Assembly (NCBI GenBank): GCA_030512295.1
Contig: JAULSR010000002.1
Location: forward strand, 2,852,001 to 2,916,000
DNA from: Bombardia bombarda
Lineage: Eukaryota; Ascomycota; Sordariomycetes; Sordariales; Lasiosphaeriaceae
Direction: 5' to 3'
Length of the DNA stretch: 64,000 bases
A model generated the notes under the pieces. That model was not told the origin of the DNA. It was given only the letters and a program-made list of their open reading frames with translations, and did not search any database. A program made the translations under genes and the position numbers. Below, one piece after another: positions 22,809 to 33,738 of the stretch (its first letter is position 1; each line of letters begins with the position of its first letter).

Positions 22809-24212
22809 ATGGCAACCGCCCACCCCAACCCCCAACCCACCCCCTCCTACTCCCTCTTCAAACCCCTCTCCCCCACTAACCCCTCCACCGTCCTCGTCAA
22901 GCGCCTCCCCGACGGCGAGACCCTCCTCGCCCACCCCCTCCACCACCTCAACACCGAATCGCACCCGCACGCGCCCGAGCTCCTGCGCCGCGGCGCCGGC
23001 GTCGCCGCCTCCAACATCCTCAACCACGAGAACCTCGTCAACGTGCACCAGTACCTGACCAGCCACGTGCTGCACGGCACCACCAGCACCGAGGGCGTCG
23101 ACCTGCTCTGGGACTGGTGCGACGCCGGCACGCTGCAGGACGTCTTTAACGCCTACCCCTCTCCCCTGCCGACCGACTCCACCTCAGAAGACGGCCACCT
23201 CCCCGAGAGTCTGGTCTGGCACGTCGGGCTGGGCATGCTGCGCGCGCTGCAGTGGCTGCACGAAGGAATCAGAGAAGAATACGACGTGGTGCCTGCGCCT
23301 GAACCAAGGAACGATCCGTACGGCTGCGTGCGGGCGGACAGGCGGACGACGACTTTGGGTGAAGATGACTGGCTGCCGGTGCTGCACCGGGACATACGCC
23401 CGGGCAATATCCACCTGCAGCAGCCGCGCGGGTTCGAAACGTACGGGCTGGCGAAGCTGGGCGGGTTCGAGAAGGCGTGGGTCAGTGGCACGGTGAGTAA
23501 AGAGAGTGGTACGCCGCTTGTCGGGCCGATGCCGCCGAGGGATGTCACGAAGGAGGACGCGGGCGCGGGCACGTTGACGGTGTTGCGGGAGCGGCTCGCG
23601 GCGTGGCGGTCGCTGGGGAGGCGCATGATGCCGCGCGAGGAGCGGCCGTATACGGTGGGCAGCGAGCTGTTTGCGCTGGGCGCGGTGCTGTATCGGATGA
23701 TGACGGGGAGGGAGCTGGCGAGCGGGGACGAGTGTGAGGTGTGTGGGTGTTTTCATGTGATTGCGGATCATGGGCGGGATTATCACGAGTGCCAGCATGT
23801 GGACTGTCCGTTTGAGGATGTGGTTGTGGAGCGGCTGTTTGGGAGGCTGGAGTATACGTCGGGGCTGAAGGATCTGGTGATTAGGTTGTTGGGCGTGGAT
23901 AGGTCTGAGAAGGTGAGCGCGAATGGGATGCTGGGGAATTGTTGGGACAGCTATAAGTGGTGGGCGGAGCAGACTGATGAGGGGTTGTTGTTTAGGGATA
24001 TCTATAATGATATTTGGATCAGGTGGCGGAATGATGAGAGGAGGAAGAGGGCGATCAGGGTTGCGACGAGGGACGTGGAGGATCTGGAGGAGGAGGAGGA
24101 GGAGGAGGAGGAGGAGGAGGAGGAGGGCCAGCAGAGCGACGTGGTTATGCGTGATACTGAGGTCGAGGGTGACACTCTTTCGGAGGGCTCAACAGATGGA
24201 TTACTGTACTGA
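22809..24212 (+). CDS. degenerate protein kinase-like protein (probable pseudokinase)
   Basis: Single exon, 467 residues, starting at an ATG with good context (ACCATGG); an in-frame ATG at 22710 is an alternative. The fold resembles a NIMA-like kinase. VLVKRLPDG could supply the beta-3 lysine, and LHRDIRPGNI (about residue 193) keeps H, R, D and N of the catalytic loop. The DFG position reads GGF (about 218), so the magnesium-binding aspartate is missing, and no APE is seen. An insert near residue 315 has a Cys/His cluster (CEVCGCFHV...CQHVDC). The C-terminus carries a tract of about 16 glutamates encoded by GAG/GAA repeats (about 24086-24124). A scaffold role is inferred; weak activity cannot be excluded. 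Confidence 0.7.
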   Translation: MATAHPNPQPTPSYSLFKPLSPTNPSTVLVKRLPDGETLLAHPLHHLNTESHPHAPELLRRGAGVAASNILNHENLVNVHQYLTSHVLHGTTSTEGVDLLWDWCDAGTLQDVFNAYPSPLPTDSTSEDGHLPESLVWHVGLGMLRALQWLHEGIREEYDVVPAPEPRNDPYGCVRADRRTTTLGEDDWLPVLHRDIRPGNIHLQQPRGFETYGLAKLGGFEKAWVSGTVSKESGTPLVGPMPPRDVTKEDAGAGTLTVLRERLAAWRSLGRRMMPREERPYTVGSELFALGAVLYRMMTGRELASGDECEVCGCFHVIADHGRDYHECQHVDCPFEDVVVERLFGRLEYTSGLKDLVIRLLGVDRSEKVSANGMLGNCWDSYKWWAEQTDEGLLFRDIYNDIWIRWRNDERRKRAIRVATRDVEDLEEEEEEEEEEEEEGQQSDVVMRDTEVEGDTLSEGSTDGLLY

Positions 24213-25123
24213 CATCATGGGACGACCTACTGGACAATTGATCACCTTGAGATTAGATCCCTACTGAGGCTCAAAGGAAATATAATCGTGGCAATCGCTT
24301 GCACGCAACAATACCGTCTTGAGTCTTGACGGTCAACTAACATGAGTACGAATACGGATATTGGATAGCCAAGATAGCACTGAAATTAAATATCAAAGCC
24401 TGAATAAACTGGAAAGAGTTATACAAATCACGGTATTGCATTCAGAGTACCTAGTGTTTTGACTTGTTGATGTACCAAGTTTTCCTGAGCGAGCTCATAT
24501 ATTGTTGTTATATGCACCTCATTGGTCAAGGGGCCAACTGGTACTCAACATTGCCCGGCAGGTTTTTTTTTTTTGGAGGGTTAGGGTTGGTTCATGAAGC
24601 TGTTCTTGCCTTGGCGGGGTCGTGGTTGCCTTGGAGCCCGCAGCCAGTTTCGTGTCACTTCAAGTAAACACGCGCCCGCACGCCAAAAAGGAAGCCGCGA
24701 CGTGGAGCGCTCCATCCCGTCCCCGCTACCACATCCAAAACACCCACCGACCACTTCACTAGGGTCATCCATGAGGTCAGTAGGCACCTTCCCTGGCTTG
24801 TTTGGTTCCTGCTCCCTTTCCTCTTCCTTGCATCCCTCATGCAGCATGTCGATCACCCGCCCGCGTTGCTGTATCAAATAGCGAAAGAGAGCCGGAAAGT
24901 CAATTGACGCCGTCACAGAAATCCGGGCGCTCACTTTGGAGTCCAGCCGTTAAACAGTCTCACATCCAGCGAGACGCCCGAGTTTGGCCACGAGCGGCGC
25001 AACAAAAGCCAGAAAAAATCGGCTGCAGAATTGCGACAGAGCTTCTACGACCTCTTCGAGGCCACCACAATCACCTACTCCCCCGTCGATACCTCGTCTC
25101 CCCAACCACAGCGTCACATCGTC
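24213..25123. other. intergenic: promoter side of SNF2 gene
   Basis: AT-rich for the first 350 bases, then a GC-richer leader. No supported gene. Confidence 0.45.
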
Positions 25124-28100
25124 ATGGCCCGCTCACGGTCGGCCTCGTTTGGCGACGATGATCTCGAGATCATAAGCTCGCAGACCGCCCATATGTCGCT
25201 CTGCCAAAGCCCAGCCGGCCCCGAGACACCTCGTCTACCTAGCGGCGCAGGACCCTCGTATGCCAAAGCTGCCGGCAGCCCCAACCCCTACCCCGCCGAG
25301 GTGATCGACTTGTCGGCCAGCAGCCCAGCTGGCATGCCCGCGACCGCGACGCCAACCTTTGGCCGCACCACACAAATGCCCTCCAACTTCATTAGGAAGA
25401 AGAACGACCCGAACAATGCCTTCATCCACCGCAAAGACCGTCCAGAGTTCCATAGGGACCTTTATAAGACAACAGGCCCCCTGGCCAAGAACAAGCCCAG
25501 ACCTAAAAATACGCCGCCCATGCAGATGTTCAGCTCCCTGTCCGAGACCGCCCAGCCAGTACAGGGCTACAACAAGCCTTCGGCCGGCGGCACCTACAGC
25601 GACCAGGCTCTCTACACGGACCCTGTCAAGGCGTCTGCCGACCTGAAGGCTCTGCTCGAGGGCGGCATGGAGGAGGATGACGACGACGAGGAAGATGATG
25701 GGAAAGGAGCCAAGGGTGAGAAGGCCGATGGGGAAGGCACACTCGAGGACGGCACGCTCGAGGGAATCAACGTCAAGCTTCTCCCACATCAAGTCGAGGG
25801 TGTCACATGGATGCGCGGCCGTGAACTGGGCCCTATCAAGAGGGGAAAACTACCAAAAGGCGGCATCCTAGCCGACGACATGGGCCTGGGCAAGACACTC
25901 CAGAGTATCTCGCTGATCATCAGCAACAGGATGCCCGAGAAGGACGACAAGGGGTGGAAGAAGCACTTTGAGAACATCAAGAGGGGCACGCTGGTCGTTG
26001 CGCCGCTCGCGCTCATCCGCCAGTGGGAGGCCGAGATCAAGGACAAGGTCAGCAAGAACCAGCCACTCAAGGTCCTGGTACATCACGGCCCAGGCCGGAC
26101 CAAGGAGCCCAGCGTCCTCGCCCGCCACGACGTCGTCATCACCACCTACCAGATTTTGGTGTCCGAGTTCGGCAACAGCAATCCCGACGGCACTGGTCTG
26201 CAGGCAGGCTGCTTCGGCATCCACTGGTACCGTGTCATTCTTGACGAAGCGCACACAGTAAAGAACCGGAACGCCAAGTCGACAAAGGCCGTGTGCTCGT
26301 TGCGCGCCGAATACCGCTGGTGTCTCACGGGTACCCCGATGCAGAACAACCTCGACGAGCTGCAGTCGCTCGTCCACTTTTTGCGCATACAGCCGTACGA
26401 TGATCTCACGGTATGGCGCGACAATATTGACAAGCCCATGAAGGCAGGCAAGGGACACATCGCCATCCGTCGGCTTCACACGTTGCTTCGCTGCTTCATG
26501 AAGAGGCGGACCAAGGACATTCTCAAGGAGGAGGGTGCCTTGGTTGCGGGCGGCAAGAAGACGCTGGAAGCTGCGGCAGCCAAAGCCGAGAGGGATGGCA
26601 AGGAGATTATTGCACCCAAGTCGGCCTTCAAGATCACAGAGCGCAAGGTGGTGACGGTCGAGACGCAGTTCTCGCCAGCTGAGCGCGAGTTCTACGATCG
26701 TCTGGAGGAGCGCGCCGACAAGAGTCTCGAGAAGATGATGGCGGGCAAAGTCAACTACGCAAATGCTCTTGTCCTGCTATTACGGCTGCGCCAGGCATGC
26801 AACCACCCGCGCCTGGCTGAGTCAAAGATTGACAAGGACCAAGAAGCTTTGTCCGCCGACACAGCGCTGAAGCAGCCAAAGTCTAGCGCCGCGGATACGG
26901 ATCTCGATGCGCTGGCAGACATCTTTGGAGGCATGGGCATTCAAACCAGGAAATGCGACATGTGTCTGAGCGAGCTGTCAAAGAACGAGGTTGCCGATGG
27001 ATATACGAGATGCTCGGGTTGCACAGACGGCTTGGAGAAGCTGAACAATGAGAGCCCTGAGCGGAAGAAGCCTAAGAAGAAGAACAAGAAGGTCAGCGTG
27101 GTGAAGCAGGAGATCAAGGTTGAGAAGCGGAAGCCCCCTCGTGGGCGCAAGATTCTTGCCGATAGCGATGATGATGACGAGGAAGAGGCCCAGGGCAGCT
27201 GGTTGGTGCCTGAGGACCAACGCGACTCCTTGAATCTTGGCAAGGCCGGAGGCCAGGATGATGAGGATGCCGAGGGCGGCGGTGACGATGTCGGCTCCGA
27301 AGACTCGGATCATTCCTCTGAAGACGAAGACGAGGGAAGCCGGCTGGACAGCTTCATTGTCAATGACGAAATCCAAGGCCCAAAGCTCGAGGCAGGCTCA
27401 GATGGCGTGGACGATACATTTGTGTCAGTGTCCAAGTTCCACTCACAAGTCGTCCGCAAACCAAAGGTCAAGCCAGTCCTGTCCGATTCCGAAGACGACG
27501 ACGACGACGACGCCAGCATCTCCGAATCAGAACTCGACTCAGACTCGGATTCGGAATCAGCCTCTGACTCGGACTCGGATGCCCCACCGCGTCGCAGCAA
27601 ACACTCCCGCCGCCCTCGTCACGGAAAAGAGCCAAAGCACCACGTCATGGTCTCGGCCAAGATCCGCGAGCTCCTCAACATCCTGCACAAAGAGTCCCGC
27701 GAGCACAAGTTCATCGTCTTCTCCCAGTTCACGTCGATGCTCGACCTGGTCGAGCCGTTTCTGCGCGCCCAGGAAGGTATGAAGGCGGTGCGGTACGACG
27801 GCAAGATGGCCAACGACGCGCGCGAGGCGGCGCTGCACGCGCTGCGCACGGACCCGCACACGCGCGTGCTGCTGTGCAGCCTCAAGTGCGGCTCGCTGGG
27901 CCTCAACCTGACGGCGGCGACGCGCGTGGTCATCGTGGAGCCGTTCTGGAACCCGTTTGTCGAGGAGCAGGCCATCGACCGCGTGCACCGGCTGACGCAG
28001 ACGGTGGACGTGGTGGTGTACAAGCTGACGGTGGAGGGCACGGTCGAGGCAAGGATTTTAGAGTTGCAGAATAAGAAGCGGCTGCTGGCGGAGGCGGCGG

Positions 28101-28344
28101 TCGAGGGCGGCATGAGGAAGAGGGATAAGGGGGCGTTGAAGATTGGGCTGCAGGAGATTTTGGAGCTGTTTAAGCATGATGCTAGAGGGGGAGGTGGGGG
28201 ACATGGGTATGATGATGGGGAGTTCAATGATGGGCCGGCGGTGATTGCGCAGGGTGTGGGGGCGATGATTCCGGGGGCGGGGAGGAGGGGGGGTTGGGTG
28301 GGGGGAAGAGGGTGGAGAGTGAGGTTTTTGGGAGGAGGTGGTGA
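25124..28344 (+). CDS. SNF2-family DNA-dependent ATPase (Rad5/Rad16-like, Rhp16b/TTF2 type)
   Basis: These nuclear ATPases translocate on DNA to remodel protein-DNA complexes, often in repair or transcription termination. The single exon begins at ATG 25124. Motif I (ADDMGLGKT) lies near residue 249, motif II DEAH near 373, LTGTPMQNN near 405, and the C-terminal helicase lobe (KFIVFSQFTSMLD ... CGSLGLNLTAATRV ... EQAIDRVHRLTQ) at about 840-985. A four-Cys cluster (CDMC...CSGC) at about 610-628 is a reduced zinc-ribbon or RING remnant, followed by acidic/Ser tracts. The open frame runs on to 28504 with a junk tail. One more G in the runs at 28287-28305 gives the end ESEVFGRRW with a stop at 28342-28344, about 1073 residues. 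Confidence 0.9.
28287..28305 (+). other. G7 and G6 runs where the SNF2 C-terminal frame breaks
   Basis: Beyond these runs the current frame encodes 3'-UTR-like nonsense (VFLSMCVYVCLFLW). The frame reached by adding one G ends in VFGRRW and stops within 50 bases. Confidence 0.65.
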
Positions 28345-29675
28345 GTGTGTTTTTTTAAGTATGTGCGTGTATGTGTGTTTGTTTCTTTGGACGGATTTGT
28401 TTTCTGGGCGTGAATGGATGGAAGAACGAAAGGGAAAACGGGGGTTGCTGGATTGCGATATGTTATACTGTTTCGTTTTTTTCTTCCTTGCTGGTTTGGG
28501 ATAGGATTGGCTATTTGGTGGATGGATGGATGGATGGATGGATAGATGGATGGATGGGCTTGGGTTCTGAACTGTGGACTACTGGATTGATTGTCGTTTC
28601 TCTCTAATATAAAGAGAATATAAAGATGAAGAGGACTGATTACATCTACATATCGTGACCTTTCTCGGTTGCGTCTGTGATGTAGAGTTGTTTGTTACCA
28701 ATTTCTGTCTATGTAATCTGTTGGCCTACATGTACCTTCAAACTCTCCATATCATATGGGAAGGTGTAAAACTACTTGTTAAACTCTGGGTAATAATTGC
28801 TCATCTACCGACTTAGTATCCGACTACATGTCCAGCTTTCAGTCGTGCTAATGATTGCCATGCCTACATATGTACCAACCGGAACTTCCCTAGCAGCAGT
28901 TTGACCAAGCAGTAATTGTGATACTGCAAAGGACGGGCCTCCCTTTATTTCTTGCAGGATCGACATTGGCATGCAAGAGAATCAGTCAATCCGTTGCACC
29001 AACAAAAGTTTCAACTGGAACCTCCTCATACTGATGTACCTAAACAGACCCCAATGCTGCTGTCGTTACCTCCGCCTGCTTTGGGGTCTTCACCCAACTC
29101 TAATACAAGGTGGAAAGGAATAATAACGAAAGGGAGAAAAGAAAGGCGAGTTTCAAGACTTTATTTTTATTGGCATTATGATACGCACCATCATGGTCAC
29201 ACCATCGCCACAACCACCACTCTGCGCCTGGTTGGTACTGCAAGTTCTAGCTGAAACATGCAGTTGAGCCTCATGAAGCAGCGCTGGCATATTCCACACT
29301 TTAGAATCAAGGCCCTGGCAACGACCATGGTTCATGCCGGGGTTGTCTCGTAGACTCCCCCTCTATCTATCCCATTTATGTTTTCTATAGGCTGATTGTT
29401 CCATAATCATCCCCTTACCGTCCAAGTTCTGGCCACTCTGGAAATCTTGACAATTCTATCGACGGAATAAAAATGGAACGACGTGTGAGAAGAAGATCTT
29501 AGACGGGTGTGTATACAATAACAACCAGACAGACGATCCGTCCGGGTTTCGTGTTCAATACCCACTTGCTAAAAGTTGCCTCTGGTCTCCAGTGATACAC
29601 TACGCGACAGGTAACAATATTGACTGACTGGCTGGCTGCTATTGTGCGTTTTCTATTTAATCTCTTTTCTCTAAC
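28345..29675. other. intergenic between convergent SNF2 and ZIP genes
   Basis: Both neighbours end here, so it is 3' flank on both sides. It contains the TGGA microsatellite listed separately and no supported gene. Confidence 0.5.
28519..28557. repeat. TGGA tetranucleotide microsatellite
   Basis: About ten units of TGGA with one TAGA variant, in the SNF2 3' flank. Confidence 0.85.
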
Positions 29676-31392
29676 CTAGGCGAATGCGCCGACAATGGAC
29701 ATACCGAGAGCTGGAGGATCACAATTGTCAGCACCAAACTTTGTTTATATGCCCATATAATCTCAAGCAACGACATAGAAAGGAGGTATATAGAGACACT
29801 TACCGCCAAGAAGCACAAAAGCAAAGCCCACAGTCTTGTCCTTCTTTGTCATGGTCCGGTTTGCCTCCTCGGAGAGGAAGTCCTCGGCCAGCAAGTCGAC
29901 GAGAGCGGCATACAGGAGAAGACCGGAAGAGCTGTTGCGAGTTAATACATGATAAGAACAAGGAAAGAGAAAGGAATCAGGACATAAACTCACATAGCAT
30001 TAAACACCCCCACGATAATCAGCCCGAACGCGCTATTCGGATCATACGAGTTCCTCGCCATCAGCCCAATAGCCTGCCCAATTGGCGCCGTCGTGCCGAA
30101 CGCCACAACCAAAACCCACGGCCGGAGGCTGCCCTTCTTGTACGGCACGGCGGCGATGCGGGAGCCCAGCCCCAGCCCCTCAAACATCTGGTGGAACAGT
30201 ATGGCGATGAGCAGGATGATGAAGCCGTCGATGGTGATGCTGATCGTCATGCCGACAAAGACGGAGTGGAAGAGGATGCCGCCCTCGAGGAGCGTGATGT
30301 TGAGCGACATCTTGCGGTACACGTCTGGATGGACGGGGAGGCCTGTCTCGACGTCGATGTAGGGCGAGTCGATGATGGGTCCACTAGCACTGGGAGTCGT
30401 GGTGGCCACCTTGGCGGTGGTGGTATCGACGGCCCGCATTGATGATGATGATGTGGGGGTAGTCGCCTTGATCATGTTCATCAGCTCGAGTCGTTGCCGG
30501 ACATATTGCTCGTAAAACACAATGAACCACGGCGGCATCTCGGACCGGGGTGCCAGAAGTTCGCCGCCATCGGCAAAGGGGTCGGTTTTGGTGGTGGTAG
30601 TGGTGGTAGTGCGGACCTTTTCGTCGTAGACTTGCCTGGCCATCTTCTTCTCGTAGTCGATATCCTCTGTCTCAAAGTCGTCCTCGTTGGAGTATCTCGG
30701 AGGACGTTGGGGAGTTGTAGTGGTATTCGCTGCGGAATGGGCATGAGTGTGAGCATGGGCGTGAGCGTGAGCTGCAGGGCCCGGGCTGCTCTCAAAGCCC
30801 ATAGGTCCGCCATGGGAGTGACCGCCGCCCATCTTCCCGTTTAACCACATCTCAATCACAAACAGCATAAACATGGAAGACATCATGATGACGCCGGGCA
30901 TTGCTGGATAGATGGTGGTGAAGAGATCCGGGAGGCAGGGGTCCATCAGGTTGCCAAACGCCGTGGGGAGAAGCTGCATCATCTAGTGTCAGTTCAGTTC
31001 CTATGTCCTTTGGTGGACACCGCTTACATGTACAAATGCAGTAGCAATCAAAACGCCAGTTCCGAAATGCTTGCAGATGAAAAAGACCCTCGCCGGCACC
31101 TTGACCCATTCCACCTTCTTGGCTACGACGGGGAAGGCGGCGCCTAGGATGGAGAAGAACAGAACCAGAACTGTGTGTTGTGAAAAGATATTCGTCAGCC
31201 CATACGTATCTCGATGCAGTAGTAACTCACCTTGTGAGGTGGGTAGGTATTTCACCAGACGTTAAACTTACACAACCCCAACACGTGTATACCAAGATCG
31301 TATTCACCCGCCTCCTCGCCGCCGCTGCAAACCGGCTTTACGTCCACCAGGCTCAAGCTGGATACCTGCCCCGTAGCAGCATCGGGATCCAT
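29676..31392 (-). CDS. ZIP-family zinc/iron transporter
   Basis: ZIP proteins move zinc or iron into the cytosol. Exons (minus) are 31272-31392, 31028-31170, 29994-30973, 29804-29931 and 29676-29710; all join in frame into 468 residues. The start at 31392 is the first ATG after an in-frame stop and opens MDPDAATGQ. Span 1 (HVLGLFLVLFFSILGAAFPV) is split by a 101-nt intron. Spans 2-3 include GTGVLIATAFVHLLPTAF. The variable loop has a His-rich metal-binding stretch (GHSHGG, then HAHAHAHTHAHS). Spans 4-5 carry HSVFVGMTISI and HQMFEGLGLGSRI with the conserved histidines. The end, GMSIVGAFA, is typical and encoded by the 35-nt last exon. Metal specificity cannot be read from sequence. Confidence 0.93.
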
Positions 31393-33738
31393 CACGTCCA
31401 AAGAAACAAGGCTCAATGCCCTCTCGCTCGAAAAGGAAGTAGAGACAGGTTAACACACAACAAGAAACAGAAGCCGTCCAGCGGCTTCAGACAGGAGAGA
31501 AAGAGCAAGAGGAGCGAGCCCCGATCCCTACGTGCTGCAGGGCAAGAGGTGGAAAAGAAGAAGTGTAAGAAACCAAAAAAAGAAAAAAAAGTAAAGAAAA
31601 GACAATAGATTATTACTAATAACAATAAAAAAGTCCTCCAGAGGACATATAAGCGACCAAGAATTAAAATGAACTCCAGGTCCAACCGAGGCCAAGAAAA
31701 AGCCGAGAAAGAGATCAATTCTTGGGAGGAACAAGGCAGCTGTTCTCTTTTAATACGCATGATGTCTTAAGGTCGCCACAGATCGTCTTAACGAGAGAGG
31801 CGTTGTGGTAAGACTTGCCGCGCGAGTCGTGCATCGTGTCACGAGCGAACGACAATCATGTCCATTATCCCCTTCTCTTTCAGGGATGAGAAACACTGGA
31901 CAAGATCGCCGCCACCGCTACCGCCGTCGCCCATGGCAGGGAAGATGGGGATAAAAACAGTAGTTTTCTCTGAGAAGAGATAACTAACTGGAGTGGAGTC
32001 AACCGTAGCCGCAAGCCACTTGGCTTCATGTCTTGTCCTCCACAGCAATTGATATTACGCAGAGCAGGCTGCTGCTGAGCCGCTTACCCATCCTTGCAAC
32101 GATCTGTATCTGTCCAGTGTCATCCATCCATTCATTCACTCATTCTTCCACTGAGAAGGCATGATGTGGCGATAGGCCTTTGCCAAGCAAGAATGTGAGG
32201 CTGCCAAGCCCTCCTCCCCAAACATCACAGACTGGCAAGGCCGGCCCTGCTGTGGCAGCTTCATCAGAGAGCGGCGGGGTACTTCAAACAAAAAGTACGG
32301 ATGTGGTATGAGCACTGACTAGCCCCCGCCCCCACGGTAAAACCGCTGCATGGTTTTGGGGGACGACAAGTTCAAGTACCCTGTCAGACCCGTTGGATTT
32401 TCAATCTTAGCTGGTATGTATGTACTAGTTAACCCACATCCTAGTGACATTTGTTAGTCATGGGGTTTCTTCTTTCGTCAGAAACGGCGAAAAGAGCTGT
32501 ATTGTTGTTGTCGTTGTTCGACAACGGGGAATTTGTCAGGAGTGAAACAGGTCCACCCTTCTGGTACAGTGGGTCCATACTCCATAGGTGGCTGATAGAC
32601 TGTGCCGACTGGCTCTCGGCAATTTTTACCCCAGTTTGTTTGACGGCAGTTAGTAGCGAGGAACAGGGGGCTTCGGAGAAGGGTAGTAGGGCTCTTGTAA
32701 CCTCCTTGGTCATGTAGGTGATGGATGATGGTATGGTGGCGGCAGTTATGGTGGTCCATCACATCGCAGCTGCGACCCTGTTTGGCCCGGACTCGCTCAG
32801 AATCCAAGTACCGGCTGGCAACACGGTTTGATGGATGGAGGAACACGGCCTCGCCGACGACAACCCAGTCGATAAAGGGAGGGCTGGATGGTAAAGAAAG
32901 AACGAGAAGGGGTGTAAAACGATAACCGGCTTGGCATCGACGTTCCTATAAATGTACCCACGAGCCCTCTTCGCTGCAAAAGCCTTCAATCCACTACTAA
33001 CCCTTTGCCTTGGCTTAACGTCGATCCGTGGATCATGCGAGATGGTGCAGCAGAGATATTCGCGGCTCTGCACTTCCCGCGCCGTTGAAACATTTTGAGC
33101 CGGCAGCCAATGGCGGAAAATGGGGAGTTCTTGAGCCGCTTTGACCCCCTGTCTCCGTCACGAGCGTTCCTTGCCATGCATGGAACCATGCTTTTGACAG
33201 GCAATCGGCACAGACGCCAAGTGACCGCGATGTATCGTATTGAACCGTGCGATACAAAAACGGACAAGTCAGAACCAAACTTATTCGACCGAATGCAGCA
33301 TCTCCCTCGCATGTCTTCCGCACGGGTCTGTGTTTGTCTGCTGAGTTTTAGTTGCCATTGACAAGCGAGGACATATAGTTCACCTTGGGCAAGGCCAAAA
33401 GTTCGCTTGTGTGTCATAGGTTCAAGAGCCTGGACGCTTGATGTCTGTATCGGCACTCCAGGTAGCATCAACTATGTCTGCAGCTGTATGCAATGACCAA
33501 CACATGTTATAGATTGTAACCCCTTCATGCAGTATGGCCTAGTGAAGTACTTGATTCGAACTCGGCGCCGTGTCATCGGGTACTGAGCACAGGTGTCGTG
33601 ACAACCCAACGGTTAGTGTAAGCCGCATATAATATTGCTGCTCGCCGAGCTGAACCGCTCGACAGATCTTGCCCAGATCCTCGGCATGTTATCGTTCCTG
33701 CAAGTTCACGCATAAGCTTCAGACAATACATCGTCCCG
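31393..33738. promoter_or_regulatory. 2.3-kb divergent region between the ZIP and CDF genes
   Basis: The metal importer and metal exporter genes diverge from here. No conserved ORF is seen; the longest ones (for example 32986-33471 minus) are featureless. No zinc-responsive element could be assigned by eye. Confidence 0.45.
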
